From Collinsella aerofaciens (GTDB lineage: Bacteria > Actinomycetota > Coriobacteriia > Coriobacteriales > Coriobacteriaceae), in the NCBI RefSeq assembly GCF_015546965.1, contig NZ_JADMUF010000002.1:61172-125171 (forward strand): 64,000 bases of DNA, written 5' to 3'. The notes under the pieces are model-generated. The model was not told the DNA's origin and searched no databases. It saw only the letters and a program-made list of their open reading frames with translations. Shown here piece after piece: positions 16,929-26,268 of the stretch (positions are counted from its first letter, which is position 1; each line of letters opens with the position of its first letter). The position numbers and the translations under genes were made by a program.

Positions 16929-17414
16929 TTAGTTGAGGGCGGCTTGGGCTAGGCGGGCTTCGGCGTCTTCTTCGGTGATGCCCAGGGCCACGGCGAACTC
17001 CTCTATCGAGCGGCGCTTGGCCTCCTTGAGCACGCGCATGTAGTAGGAGCTGGGCTTTTTATCGGCTTCCTCGGCCTGGCGGATGCGATGCATCATGGTC
17101 TTTGCCACGCGGACCGTCTCGGGTGCACCCAGCTTGAGCTGCTGCTTAAAGTGCGTTTCCTCCAGCGAGCTATTGCGCTCGGTAAAGGTGTCACACTCCA
17201 GCTCGTCGTAGTGGCTCAGCAGGTGCTCGGCATCTTGCTGAGAGATGGCGGCGTGCAAACGGTCGGCCTGCGCCACGGGGTACATGAGGATCGTCTGCGC
17301 ATGTCCCTGCTTGGTCTCGAGCAACAGCATGGGCTGCGGTGTGTCGTCCCTAAAACCGACGACGGTGCAGACTCCCTGACCCGGATGAATGACGTGTTGA
17401 CCGATTGAGAACAT
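16929..17414 (-). CDS. CarD-family RNA polymerase-binding regulator
   Basis: A 161-residue protein with the N-terminal CarD/TRCF RNA-polymerase-interaction domain (FSIGQHVIHPGQGVCTVVG) and a helical C-terminal part (YYMRVLKEAKRRSIEEFAVA). In actinobacteria CarD binds RNA polymerase and stabilises open complexes at many promoters; more divergent members act on specific genes. Start follows TTGGAGG. The 342-base region upstream has no gene and holds the argS promoter on the other strand. Confidence 0.88.
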   Translation of the reverse strand: MFSIGQHVIHPGQGVCTVVGFRDDTPQPMLLLETKQGHAQTILMYPVAQADRLHAAISQQDAEHLLSHYDELECDTFTERNSSLEETHFKQQLKLGAPETVRVAKTMMHRIRQAEEADKKPSSYYMRVLKEAKRRSIEEFAVALGITEEDAEARLAQAALN

Positions 17415-17660
17415 GCTACCTCCAACTTATACGAATTTACGTATGTCTAGAATAACACGCTGACGTGCGCAAACCCTTACTTTATGCAGGAAAAGCACAC
17501 AACTCTGATAGGTAAGAGTATTCGATAACAGGCGCAGCTCATTCACACCTTTATACATTTTCAACGCCTGCATAATCTGCAGGCAGACTGGCATCTTTGA
17601 GTGACTCCATACAAGCTGTAGTCAATTTTGTGCATATGCAATATCGATTGGCTTTACCCT

Positions 17661-17689
17661 GCGACAGTGCCCGTCGCTTGTGATAGAGT
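17661..17689 (+). promoter_or_regulatory. Likely argS promoter
   Basis: GCGACA, 17-base spacer and an extended -10 TGATAGAGT, 68 bases before the argS start. The gap 17415-17756 shows nothing else that I recognise. Confidence 0.45.
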
Positions 17690-17756
17690 GCTACAAACTC
17701 TGGCTTTTGCCCTACGAGTGACCAAGAGCTCGGGGGCTTTAACACAAGGAGGATCT

Positions 17757-19610
17757 ATGCCCGAGAAGATTGAAGAGCTGGTACGCGCTGCTCTTGCTGC
17801 GGCCCAGGAGGCCGGCGACCTTTCCGCATTTGAACTTGACGATTGCGCTATCGAGCGACCGGCTGACACTTCTCATGGCGAGTGGACCTCTACCATGGCC
17901 CTGAAGTCCGCCAAGCTGGCCCATTGCGCCCCGCGCAAGATCGCCGAGGCTGTCGTTGCCCATATGCCCGAGGACCCCGCGATCGAGAAGGTCGAGATCG
18001 CAGGCCCCGGCTTCATCAACTTCTACCTCTCCGTCGCCGTCAAGAATGCCATCTTTGGCGAAGCTCGCGAGAAGGGTATGGACTTCGCTAAGTCCAACGT
18101 CGGTGGTGGCCTGAAGACCCAGGTCGAGTTCGTTTCCGCCAACCCCGTCGGCCCCATGCACATCGGCCACGGCCGTTGGGCCGCGCTGGGCGACTCGCTC
18201 TGCCGCGTTATGGACCACGCCGGTTACGACATCCAGCGTGAGTTCTACATCAACGACCACGGCTCTCAGATGAACACCTTCGGCAACTCCATCAGCACAC
18301 GCTATATGCAGCTTGCCGACATCATCGCCAAGCAGGGCGTGGATATCGACGAGGCTCACAAGCTGCTGATCGCCGACCGCGACGCTTTTGTTGCCGACGA
18401 GAACGACGAGCATCCCGAGACCCATCCGTACCAGGACAACTTTGCCGAGACCCTGGGCAAGGACTCCTATGGCGGCGACTACATCATCGACGAGGCCGCC
18501 GAGTTCTGGCGCACCGATGGCGATAAGTGGGTCGAGGCCGATCCGCAGGAGCGTATGGAGAGCTTCCGTGAGCGCGGCTACGTGAAGATGGTCGACAACA
18601 TGCGCGACCTCTGCCATGCCGTCAACTGCGACTTCGATCGTTGGTACTCCGAGCGTTCGCTGTACGTGAAGGACACCGAGGGCGAGACCGCCGGCACCTC
18701 TGCCGTCGACCGCGCTTTTGAGAAGCTCGACAAGATGGGCTACCTCTACACCAAGGACGGCGCCCTGTGGTTCCGCTCCACCGACCTGGGCGATGACAAG
18801 GACCGCGTCCTGATCAAGTCCGACGGCGAGTACACCTACTTCGCCTCCGACGTTGCCTATCACTGGGATAAGTTCCAGCGCGTCGACCACGTCATCGACA
18901 TCTGGGGTGCCGACCACCACGGCTACATCGAGCGCGTCCGCTGCGTCTGCGACGCTCTTGGCTATCCCGGCAAGTTTGAGGTTCTGCTGGGCCAGCTCGT
19001 CAACCTGCTGCGCAACGGCAAGCCCGTCCGTATGTCCAAGCGTAAGGGCACCATGGTGACCCTTCAGGAGCTCGTCGACGAGGTCGGCTCCGATGCCGCT
19101 CGCTACACGCTCATTTCCAAGAGCTCTAACCAGATGGTCGACTTCGACATCGAGGCCGTTAAGAAGCGCGACAACTCCAACCCGGTGTACTACGTGCAGT
19201 ACGCTCACGCCCGCGTGTGCTCCATCCTGCGCCGTGCCGCTGACGTTACGCCCGAACAGGCTGACGAGATGGGCATGAAGGCCGTCGCCGCCAAGGCCAT
19301 CGGTGAGAACGTCGATTACTCGCTGCTGACCGACCCGACCGAGCTCGCTCTTTCGCGTAAGCTCAACGAGCTCACCGACCTCATCGCCAGCTGCGCTCGC
19401 GACCGCGCTCCGTTCCGTCTGACGCACTTTGCTGAGGAACTCGCCGGCGACTTCCACAGCTTCTACGCTGCCTGCCAGGTTCTGCCGAGCGAGGGCCGTC
19501 CCGTCGACCCCGAGCTTTCGCGCGCCCGTCTGGCCGCTTGCGACGCCGTCCGCGTGACGCTTGCCCTGGTGCTCACCCTTGTTGGTGTCTCCGCTCCCGA
19601 GCAGATGTAA
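17757..19610 (+). CDS. argS: Arginyl-tRNA synthetase
   Basis: Class I synthetase that charges tRNA-Arg. The 617-residue protein has the additional N-terminal ArgS domain (about 1-110), the HIGH motif in SANPVGPMHIGHGR (residues 135-138), RMSKRKG (425-431) in place of KMSKS, and the C-terminal DALR anticodon-binding domain with the expected helices. The ATG at 17757 has AAGGAGGA upstream; the frame is open back to 17628 without support. A strong terminator follows. Confidence 0.96.
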   Translation: MPEKIEELVRAALAAAQEAGDLSAFELDDCAIERPADTSHGEWTSTMALKSAKLAHCAPRKIAEAVVAHMPEDPAIEKVEIAGPGFINFYLSVAVKNAIFGEAREKGMDFAKSNVGGGLKTQVEFVSANPVGPMHIGHGRWAALGDSLCRVMDHAGYDIQREFYINDHGSQMNTFGNSISTRYMQLADIIAKQGVDIDEAHKLLIADRDAFVADENDEHPETHPYQDNFAETLGKDSYGGDYIIDEAAEFWRTDGDKWVEADPQERMESFRERGYVKMVDNMRDLCHAVNCDFDRWYSERSLYVKDTEGETAGTSAVDRAFEKLDKMGYLYTKDGALWFRSTDLGDDKDRVLIKSDGEYTYFASDVAYHWDKFQRVDHVIDIWGADHHGYIERVRCVCDALGYPGKFEVLLGQLVNLLRNGKPVRMSKRKGTMVTLQELVDEVGSDAARYTLISKSSNQMVDFDIEAVKKRDNSNPVYYVQYAHARVCSILRRAADVTPEQADEMGMKAVAAKAIGENVDYSLLTDPTELALSRKLNELTDLIASCARDRAPFRLTHFAEELAGDFHSFYAACQVLPSEGRPVDPELSRARLAACDAVRVTLALVLTLVGVSAPEQM

Positions 19611-19657
19611 GCTACGGGTCATTTGACCGCGCAGGTTTGGTTTAACTGAGCCTTGAA

Positions 19658-19688
19658 AGCCCGATCTCCCACGGAGGTCGGGCTTTTT
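19658..19688 (+). terminator. argS terminator
   Basis: AGCCCGATCT pairs with AGGTCGGGCT, followed by TTTTT. Confidence 0.88.
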
Positions 19689-19734
19689 GCGTTTGGTTAG
19701 ACTATTTGGTTTGCTGGGAAATGCTACCAAATCG

Positions 19735-19886
19735 CAACTATACCGGTTTACGGGGCTGAATCGCCAACTGGCGACCATGGTGCCAATAGCAAAATTAAAC
19801 CCGCAGGTAGATGGCTTATTGTTTCTTGAAAATGCAGGGTATGGTTGGCTTGCAGCATTCTGGCCCCGTAATCCGGCGTAGTTTTG
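19735..19886. mobile_element. Degenerate large palindromic element, copy 3
   Basis: Outer arms CAACTATACCGGTTTACGGG and the complement of CCCCGTAATCCGGCGTAG pair imperfectly; the centre keeps CCGCAGGTAGATGG as in copies 1 and 2, and GGTATGGTTGG lies in the right half as in copy 2. It carries no gene. It is followed by a GTCCC-TTG-GGGAC mini-hairpin at 19890-19905. Confidence 0.45.
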
Positions 19887-19956
19887 AAAAGTCCCTTGGG
19901 GACGGAGGAAAATGGATCATTTTTGTCTCGCGGAGGGGTGGCGCGGACCCGTCCGC

Positions 19957-20117
19957 CGCGAATCGTGCCCATCTCCTACGTTTTGTCGCATACCCCGAAC
20001 CGTGCCGTAAAGTTCGATATTAAAACCGCAGGTAGCGAACTCGCTGTTTTTGATTAAACAAGGGTATGGTCAGGGGTACGGGGGCAAGCGTAGTAGATAG
20101 GCGCGTTTCGTGGCACG
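19957..20117. mobile_element. Large palindromic element, copy 2
   Basis: Same order of parts as the element at 13112-13273: CCCATCTCCTACG on the left, a central AAAACCGCAGGTAG segment, then CGTAGTAGATAGGCGCG and TTTCGTGGC on the right. The central hairpin is weaker here. Together with copy 3 it fills most of the 787-base gap between argS and rho, which contains no coding sequence. Confidence 0.6.
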
Positions 20118-20179
20118 GCGAATTCCGACGCCACGGATTTGCTCCCTAGTCGCTTCATTTCAAGGCGCCTTAGGGGAAG

Positions 20180-20224
20180 AGTGTCCCTTTTGAATAGTCG
20201 TTTAAGAACGTCCCCAATGACTAA
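20180..20224. repeat. Second copy of the GTCCCCAATGACTA repeat
   Basis: AGTGTCCC...TAGTCGTTTAAGAACG then TCCCCAATGACTAA matches the repeat at 511-555 with a few changes. It lies just upstream of the probable rho promoter region (TTACACT near 20247). Confidence 0.55.
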
Positions 20225-20397
20225 GTTGCAGGTGGCGGCGGTTGTGTTACACTAACGCTGCGTATATGACGCAAATATCTCGATACAGATCAATGATGTC
20301 CGTCGGTATTTGACGGAGCTAGACTGTTTAGCCGCCCTGAAGGTTTATGCAGGGAGCATGTGATCACAGGGCTTGAAAAGAAAGTTGAGCAAACACT

Positions 20398-22953
20398 GTG
20401 TCTGATCAACAGCAAGAAAACGAAATAACGACGACGCAGGCCGCTCCCGCTGTACCGGTTGCGTCGGACCAGGTTGCGGCGCCCGCGCAAGTCTCGGCTC
20501 CTGAGACGCCTAAGGCTGCTTCGACGCCTACGCCTGTAGCGGCTGAGAAGGCCGTGCCTGCAACTGGTGAGGAGGCTGCTCCGGCAAAGCCCAAGCGCAT
20601 GCGCTGCACGGCCAAGCCTGCCGCTGACGGCGAGGAGGTCACCAAGCCCAAGCGCCGTACCACGCGGACGACGCGCGCCAAGCGCACCGTTGCAGCTGAC
20701 TCCTCGGCGCCGATTTCCGATGAGGTCGCGCAGGCACGTGCGTTGGCGCAGATTAGCGAGGCTCAGGTGGTGCGCGCCCGCCGTCGTGCTGCCGAGCGCG
20801 AGGCCGCGGCTCTGACCGAGCTTGCAGCTCCGTCTGTGCCCGAGACCCCTGCCGCCGACCAGCCGACCGAGAAGCCGGCACCGCGCACACGCCGTCGCAC
20901 GGTTGCTAAGGCCGAGCAGGTTGCCGATCAGGTAACCCCCGAGCTCACCGAGGCTTCGGTTCGTTCCACGTCAGGGGAGGGCATATCGCCTGCTGAGCCT
21001 GCTGCGCCTGTCGAGGTCAGCGAAGTTCCCGTTGTCGATCCGGCTTTGCGCCCGCACCGTCGCGGTCGCAAGCCCAAGGCCTTCGTCGAGGCAGAGAAGG
21101 CCGCAGCCGCAGCTGCAGCCGCTCGGGATGCTGCGGCGACCGCCGAGTCTGCAACCGCTGCCGATGCACCCGTCCAAGATGCTACGACTTCCGAGGCCGC
21201 TCCCGCCGATGTCGAGCCCGCCGACGTCCGTCCTGGTCGCAGCCATCGTACTGCTGCTAAGCGCACGTCCAAGGCCAAGACTGCCAAGAAGGGTGCGTCC
21301 GAGGATTCCGCCGAGACGACCGTCGATGCATCGACTGATGCCGCCGAGCCCCAAGACGTCGAACAGTCTGCGTCCGAGAAGCCCAAGCGCGGTCGTAAGA
21401 AGTCCGCTAAGGCCAAGGCGTCCGAGCAGCAGGCTGATGCCGAAGCGCAGATTGATTCCGGCGCCGAGGCCAATGACGCCGCTACGGCCAATGCCGGCGC
21501 CGCCGCAACCGATGGCGCCGCGCCCGCCGAGGCCGAAGACGGCGCTCGCCCCAACCGTCGCCAGCACAAGCGCAACGACGAGCGCAATGAGCGCAAGGAC
21601 GAGCGCAACAACGACCGTCGCAACCGCCAGCGCGATCGCAAACAGCGCAACAAGGAGCGCAACGCCGCCCCCACCGAGCCCACGCTTTCGCGCGAGGAGC
21701 TCGCTGCCATGAAGGTCGCCGAACTGCGCGAGAAGGCCAAGGAGTTCGAGATCGAGACGACCGGCAAGAAGAAAGCCGAGCTCGTCGAGGAGATCTACGT
21801 CACCGCCGCGAAGGCCGAGGGCTTCCGCGACATCAAGGGCATTCTGCAGATTCGCCCGGACAGCTCCGGCATTATCCACGCCCATGGCTACATGAAGTCC
21901 AACGACGACGCCTTCGTGCCTGCCTACCTCATCCGCTCCGCGCGCCTGCGCACGGGCGACGTCATCGAGGGCTCGCTGCGTCCTTCGCGCGGCGGCGACA
22001 AGCGCGCCGGCCTCGCCAAAATCACGACCGTCAACGGTCTGGACCCCGAGCAGATTCGCAACCGTCCCAAATTCGGCGACCTCACCCCGGTCTATCCCAA
22101 TGAGCCGCTGCGCATGGAGCACGGCAAGGACTCCATTACCGGTCGCGCCATCGACATCGTGTCGCCGATCGGCAAAGGTCAGCGTGGCCTGATCGTGTCC
22201 CCGCCCAAGGCCGGCAAGACCACGATCCTCAAGAAGATCTGCCAGTCTATCTCGATTAACAACCCCGAGGTGCACCTCATCTGTCTGCTCGTCGACGAGC
22301 GCCCCGAAGAGGTCACCGATATGCAGCGTTCCATCAAGGGTGAGGTTGTGGCGTCGACCTTCGATATGCCCGCCGACAACCACACTCGCGTGGCAGAGCT
22401 CGTCATCGAGCGCGCCAAGCGCATCGTGGAGCTGGGCGGCGACGTCGTGGTGGTGCTCGATTCCATCACGCGCCTTGCCCGTGCCTACAACTTGGCCGCG
22501 CCCGCCTCAGGCCGCATCCTTTCGGGCGGCGTCGATTCGGCGGCACTGTATCCGCCCAAGCGCTTCCTGGGCGCAGCCCGCAATATCGAGAACGGTGGTT
22601 CGCTCACCATCCTGGCCTCTGCCCTCATCGACACCGGTTCCAAGATGGACGAGGTCATCTTTGAGGAGTTCAAGGGCACCGGCAACATGGAGCTTAAGCT
22701 CGACCGCGAACTGGCCGACCGCCGCATCTTCCCGGCTATCGACCCCGTTGCCTCCGGTACGCGTAACGAGGACCTGTTGGTCGACGAGCAGATGCGTCCG
22801 TTTGTCTTTGGCCTGCGTCGCATTCTTGCCGGCATGAACAACACCGAGCGCGCAGCCGCATCGTTTATCAAGGGTCTTAAGGGCACCAACACCAACCAGG
22901 AGTTCCTGGTGCGTTCGGCCAAAAAGCACAGTGACTACGAGCAGACGTTCTAG
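20398..22953 (+). CDS. rho: Transcription termination factor Rho with long N-terminal extension
   Basis: Hexameric RNA-dependent ATPase that ends transcription. Residues 1-429 are a low-complexity Ala/Pro/Lys/Arg/Glu-rich region, far longer than the E. coli N-terminus but of a kind seen in actinobacterial Rho. Then come the Rho N-domain (LSREELAAMKVAELREKAKE, from residue 430), an S1/cold-shock RNA-binding domain, and the ATPase with P-loop SPPKAGKTT (601-609), the VLDSITRLARAYN Walker B region and the Q/R-loop segments. Start is a GTG with a poor ribosome site. A 170-base leader with short hairpins (CCGTCGG/TTGACGG; CCCTG/CAGGG) precedes it, possibly for autoregulation. Confidence 0.95.
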   Translation: MSDQQQENEITTTQAAPAVPVASDQVAAPAQVSAPETPKAASTPTPVAAEKAVPATGEEAAPAKPKRMRCTAKPAADGEEVTKPKRRTTRTTRAKRTVAADSSAPISDEVAQARALAQISEAQVVRARRRAAEREAAALTELAAPSVPETPAADQPTEKPAPRTRRRTVAKAEQVADQVTPELTEASVRSTSGEGISPAEPAAPVEVSEVPVVDPALRPHRRGRKPKAFVEAEKAAAAAAAARDAAATAESATAADAPVQDATTSEAAPADVEPADVRPGRSHRTAAKRTSKAKTAKKGASEDSAETTVDASTDAAEPQDVEQSASEKPKRGRKKSAKAKASEQQADAEAQIDSGAEANDAATANAGAAATDGAAPAEAEDGARPNRRQHKRNDERNERKDERNNDRRNRQRDRKQRNKERNAAPTEPTLSREELAAMKVAELREKAKEFEIETTGKKKAELVEEIYVTAAKAEGFRDIKGILQIRPDSSGIIHAHGYMKSNDDAFVPAYLIRSARLRTGDVIEGSLRPSRGGDKRAGLAKITTVNGLDPEQIRNRPKFGDLTPVYPNEPLRMEHGKDSITGRAIDIVSPIGKGQRGLIVSPPKAGKTTILKKICQSISINNPEVHLICLLVDERPEEVTDMQRSIKGEVVASTFDMPADNHTRVAELVIERAKRIVELGGDVVVVLDSITRLARAYNLAAPASGRILSGGVDSAALYPPKRFLGAARNIENGGSLTILASALIDTGSKMDEVIFEEFKGTGNMELKLDRELADRRIFPAIDPVASGTRNEDLLVDEQMRPFVFGLRRILAGMNNTERAAASFIKGLKGTNTNQEFLVRSAKKHSDYEQTF

Positions 22954-22990
22954 GTTGTCATCCACACGCAGCGATAGTCATCAATGCGAT

Positions 22991-23023
22991 AAAGGGTCGG
23001 GGCTTGAGCCTCGGCCCTTTTCC
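22991..23023 (+). terminator. rho terminator
   Basis: AAGGGTCGGGG and CCTCGGCCCTT pair (two wobbles) around CTTGAG, followed by TTCC. It lies 38 bases after the stop. Confidence 0.7.
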
Positions 23024-23100
23024 ATATCGCCGCTCCGCACTTATTTTTGACCATAAGACTGGCAAGCAGCAGGTTTCCCGTTTCAATCCGACATCGTCGC

Positions 23101-23129
23101 TTGCAATCGACAGGGCGGTTTCGCATAAT
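23101..23129 (+). promoter_or_regulatory. Promoter upstream of the 23.3-kb gene
   Basis: TTGCAA, exactly 17 bases, CATAAT. A start near 23136 would give a leader of about 130 bases before the gene at 23266. Confidence 0.55.
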
Positions 23130-23265
23130 AGCTTTTAAGCTTCGCGACGGAAAACGCAGATGAAACGAACCATATACCGTTGCTTTGGGGCGCAGCCCCG
23201 CTTCATCTTCTCTCGCGCAGCCAACTAAATGATGCGATTTGGGTGCTGGAAGATGGGGAGAGCTC

Positions 23266-24666
23266 ATGGCTTCTTCTGATGCAACACAACGAGCAGTCCT
23301 TGCCGGACTTTCGTGCGGGATCGGCCTTGCCGCTCCCGTGGTTATGTATGCCGCGACGCTGCCGTTTTCGTCGGTGAACGAGACGGTCGTGGCGGGTGCG
23401 GCTCCCTTCGCCGTGGGCGCGGTGGCGGGCGTGGGTATCTATGCCGCCTCGCTGGGTATCTCCGAGTACCGTGCGCAGCGTGAAGAGCGTCTGTTCCAGC
23501 CCGATGCCATGGGCGGTGCCGCCAATCTCAATCAGCATCAAAGCGAGTTCAAGACAGCCTCGATTCCAGCTCAGCAGCAGGATGCTACTCCTTATGCTGC
23601 GGCTTCTGCTTCTCAGACTCAGTCGGAGCAGTCTACCTCAGCATTCCTTTCCGGCCTGACCGGTGCGTTCCAGCGCCGTCATACCGATGATGGTGTCCCT
23701 ACCATCGCTCGAGCCGCAGATGCTATGGACGAGGACGAGGCTTGGTCTATGATCGACAGTATGCTCGACGACGATTCGCCGGTGAGCTGCGACCCTGCAC
23801 ACTCGCGCGACGTCTATCAAGTCGCCATCGACGAGCTCACCAACGGCGGGCAGACCGGCTCCTTCAATCGCGACGACATCGCCGCCGCGGCGCGCGCCGT
23901 GTCGGGCTCCCAGGCCGCCCCTGCGGGCAGCACGGCGGCTTTCGTGGCACTCGTTGCCAACGCGGCAGCCAATAATGCCTACAACGCTACCTCGGGCGAC
24001 GCGAACGCTTCTGCCGACAATTCGTACGTTGATGAAGCCATGACCGCTGACGAGGAGGCCGTTGCCGCCCGCCGTGCCGCCGAAAGCTCGCTTTGGGGCG
24101 CTCCTGCCCGGCAGCAGGCGGCTGAGGCTGCGCCGTACAACGCGAACCTCGCCAGCATGCCTATCATCTCCGGTGCCGCAGGCATCGATCTCGATGACCT
24201 CGATGAGCCTGCAGCCATCACCGCATCGATTGATGCCCAAGATCGCATCGACACCGGCGACCTTCCGGACGCCTCGCTCGAGGTTGATGTTCCCATGGCC
24301 GATTACTCGGGCCACGAGGACATGTGGGCCGCCGCCACCGCGATTCTGGATGAGATTGACGAGCCTGCTCTTGTTGCAGCCCCCGCTCCCGTCGCTGCCC
24401 CTCAGCCTGCTGCCCCCGCCTATGTCGGCCGTCACAGCGCTGTGTTCCCCGAGGATACCGCCCGTATCTCGCGCGAGAGCATCGAGCGGGCCGAGGCTAT
24501 TGCCGCCGGCATTATGGAAAATCGTCGTCACGAGCGCGTCAATCAGATCCTCGAGGAAGAGATCGAGCGCCTGCAGTCCTCTACCGCCAAGCGTACGGGC
24601 CGTGCCTATCTGAGCGTTATCGAGGGCGGTACCGCCAGCTTCGCGCCGCTCCGCGCGGAGGCATAA
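23266..24666 (+). CDS. Hypothetical membrane-anchored acidic protein
   Basis: Function unknown. The 466-residue product has two close membrane segments near the N-terminus (about residues 8-30 and 36-60), then a long Ala/Asp/Glu-rich region with little predicted fold, and a conserved-looking C-terminal helix with alternating charges (RRHERVNQILEEEIERLQS) ending in a short tail. The layout suggests a cytoplasmic scaffold tied to the membrane. ATG follows GGGGAGAG. The VanZ gene starts 7 bases after its stop, so the two are probably co-transcribed. Confidence 0.75.
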   Translation: MASSDATQRAVLAGLSCGIGLAAPVVMYAATLPFSSVNETVVAGAAPFAVGAVAGVGIYAASLGISEYRAQREERLFQPDAMGGAANLNQHQSEFKTASIPAQQQDATPYAAASASQTQSEQSTSAFLSGLTGAFQRRHTDDGVPTIARAADAMDEDEAWSMIDSMLDDDSPVSCDPAHSRDVYQVAIDELTNGGQTGSFNRDDIAAAARAVSGSQAAPAGSTAAFVALVANAAANNAYNATSGDANASADNSYVDEAMTADEEAVAARRAAESSLWGAPARQQAAEAAPYNANLASMPIISGAAGIDLDDLDEPAAITASIDAQDRIDTGDLPDASLEVDVPMADYSGHEDMWAAATAILDEIDEPALVAAPAPVAAPQPAAPAYVGRHSAVFPEDTARISRESIERAEAIAAGIMENRRHERVNQILEEEIERLQSSTAKRTGRAYLSVIEGGTASFAPLRAEA

Positions 24667-24673
24667 CTTCTGC

Positions 24674-25123
24674 ATGGTTAAGATCAATCGAAAATGGGCG
24701 GTCGTGACCTGCCTGATGGCGCTCTTGATCTGGGGCAATTCGCTGGTTCCCGGCTCGGGGTCGGGCTCGCTGAGCCTGACGGTCATGGAAGCTATCCGCG
24801 GTTTCCTGCACGGCGTGGGACTTCCATATGAATGGGTGACCAACTTTGTTGTTCGCAAGTGCGCGCATTTTACCGAGTATATGGTGCTCGGCATCCTGGC
24901 AACGCACGCCTTTGATCTTGAGGGCCGGCGCACCTTTGACGTGCTGCTGCCCACGGCGGTGTTCCTGCTGCTGATTCCCTCGATCGACGAGACGATTCAG
25001 CTCTTTGTGCCGGGACGCGCCGGCATGATCACCGATGTGATGATCGACTGCTGTGGAGCGGCAACGGGCGTTGTGCTCCGATATCTCTTACGGTCGCTGA
25101 TGCACGCCAAAAAGGCCGCCTAG
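24674..25123 (+). CDS. VanZ-family membrane protein
   Basis: A 149-residue integral membrane protein with four spans. The motifs RKCAHFTEYMVLG and SIDETIQLFVPGRAGMITDV are the VanZ-like signature. VanZ itself gives low-level teicoplanin resistance; most family members have no known role, though envelope stress is suspected. It follows the preceding gene by 7 bases. The terminator stem begins inside its last codons. Confidence 0.85.
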   Translation: MVKINRKWAVVTCLMALLIWGNSLVPGSGSGSLSLTVMEAIRGFLHGVGLPYEWVTNFVVRKCAHFTEYMVLGILATHAFDLEGRRTFDVLLPTAVFLLLIPSIDETIQLFVPGRAGMITDVMIDCCGAATGVVLRYLLRSLMHAKKAA

Positions 25124-25156
25124 GACGTATTGTTTGGTCCTGGCGGCCTTTTTTAT
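25109..25156 (+). terminator. Terminator overlapping the vanZ-like stop
   Basis: AAAAAGGCCGCCTAGGAC pairs with GTCCTGGCGGCCTTTTTT; the stem includes the stop codon TAG, and the T-run follows. Confidence 0.88.
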
Positions 25157-25236
25157 TTGAGGGCTTATATGGGGCGTGGTGGCGTCGTTCCGTAGGTTAG
25201 ATTTGCCGAGCGCGCCACGCCCTGTGGGTGCGTCTG

Positions 25237-26127
25237 CTACTGAAGCGCCTGTGCGCCCAGGGCCAGGCAGCCCATGATGCCCTGCTTGCCCTCGAGGCTG
25301 TTGTTGACAATGTAGGTATCGATGTCGTTGACCTCGGGCGTGACGATATAGCCGTTGAGCATCTCGGCGCACTTTTTGCGTGCGAGCGGCACGATGGGGG
25401 TGTGGTCTGCCACGCCGCCGCCGATGATGATCTTTTGCGGCGCGTAGCACAGCGTGTAGGTCATGAGCGCCTGTGCCAGATAGCCTGCGAGCAGGTCCAT
25501 GGCCTCCGGGTCATCGGCCATGTCTCCGGCGCTCTTGCCATTCCAGCGCTTTTTAACGCCGGGGCCGGCGATGAGGCCCTCGAGGCAGTTGTTGTGGAAG
25601 GGGCAGGCGCTATGCTCGCCGATGGTGTCGCGCGGGTCACGCGTGACCAGGATGTGGCCAGCCTCGGGATGCATCATGCCGTGCACGAGCTGGCCGCCCG
25701 AGAGCACGCCGGCGCCCACACCGGTGCCGATGGTCAGGTAGACAACGTCGCTGAGGCCCTGAGCGCAACCAAAGGTGACCTCGCCCAAGCAGGCGACGTT
25801 GACGTCGGTATCGTAGCCGCAGGGGACCTTGAGCTCGTTTTGGATGGTGCCCAGTAGGTCAAAGTAACGCCATGCGGTCTTGGGCGTCTCCAAGATCTTG
25901 CCGTACTGGGGCGAGGCAGGGTTGACCGCGGTGGGGCCAAAGGCGCCGATGCCCGGGGCGGCGATGCCCTTGTCTGCAAACCATGCGTTGACGGCCTCGA
26001 CGGTCTCCTGCGGGGTCGTGGTCGCGATCTGCTCGCGCTCCAGGATCGTACCGTCCGCATAGCCCGTGGCGCAGACCATCTTGGTGCCGCCGGCCTCGAG
26101 TGCTCCGATAAGCTGCTGCTCTGCCAT
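25237..26127 (-). CDS. ROK-family sugar kinase, probably fructokinase
   Basis: A 296-residue ROK kinase. The N-terminal ATP-binding motif is GALEAGGTKMVC; GTGVGAGV and the zinc/ROK signature HSACPFHNNCLEG follow. This version, with HxxCPFHxxCLEG, is typical of ROK fructokinases (ScrK/GmuE) that phosphorylate fructose or mannose. No transporter or glycoside hydrolase is adjacent to confirm the substrate. Start follows GAGAGAGGAA. Confidence 0.87.
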   Translation of the reverse strand: MAEQQLIGALEAGGTKMVCATGYADGTILEREQIATTTPQETVEAVNAWFADKGIAAPGIGAFGPTAVNPASPQYGKILETPKTAWRYFDLLGTIQNELKVPCGYDTDVNVACLGEVTFGCAQGLSDVVYLTIGTGVGAGVLSGGQLVHGMMHPEAGHILVTRDPRDTIGEHSACPFHNNCLEGLIAGPGVKKRWNGKSAGDMADDPEAMDLLAGYLAQALMTYTLCYAPQKIIIGGGVADHTPIVPLARKKCAEMLNGYIVTPEVNDIDTYIVNNSLEGKQGIMGCLALGAQALQ

Positions 26128-26202
26128 AGTATTCCTCTCTCTGGGACGAGTTGCTCCGTGACTAGAGTATAGAGCTCTAAACCATTTAAGAAAGCGCTAT
26201 AA

Positions 26203-26244
26203 AAAGATGCCCTGCAACGCGGCGGGCGGTGCGGGGCATCTTTG
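26203..26244 (-). terminator. Terminator of the aminotransferase gene
   Basis: AAAGATGCCC pairs with GGGCATCTTT around a GC-rich 20-base loop; on the minus strand it is followed by TTTTTAT. Confidence 0.75.
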
Positions 26245-26268
26245 GTTGCTTTAGTTGCCGGGCCGTCC

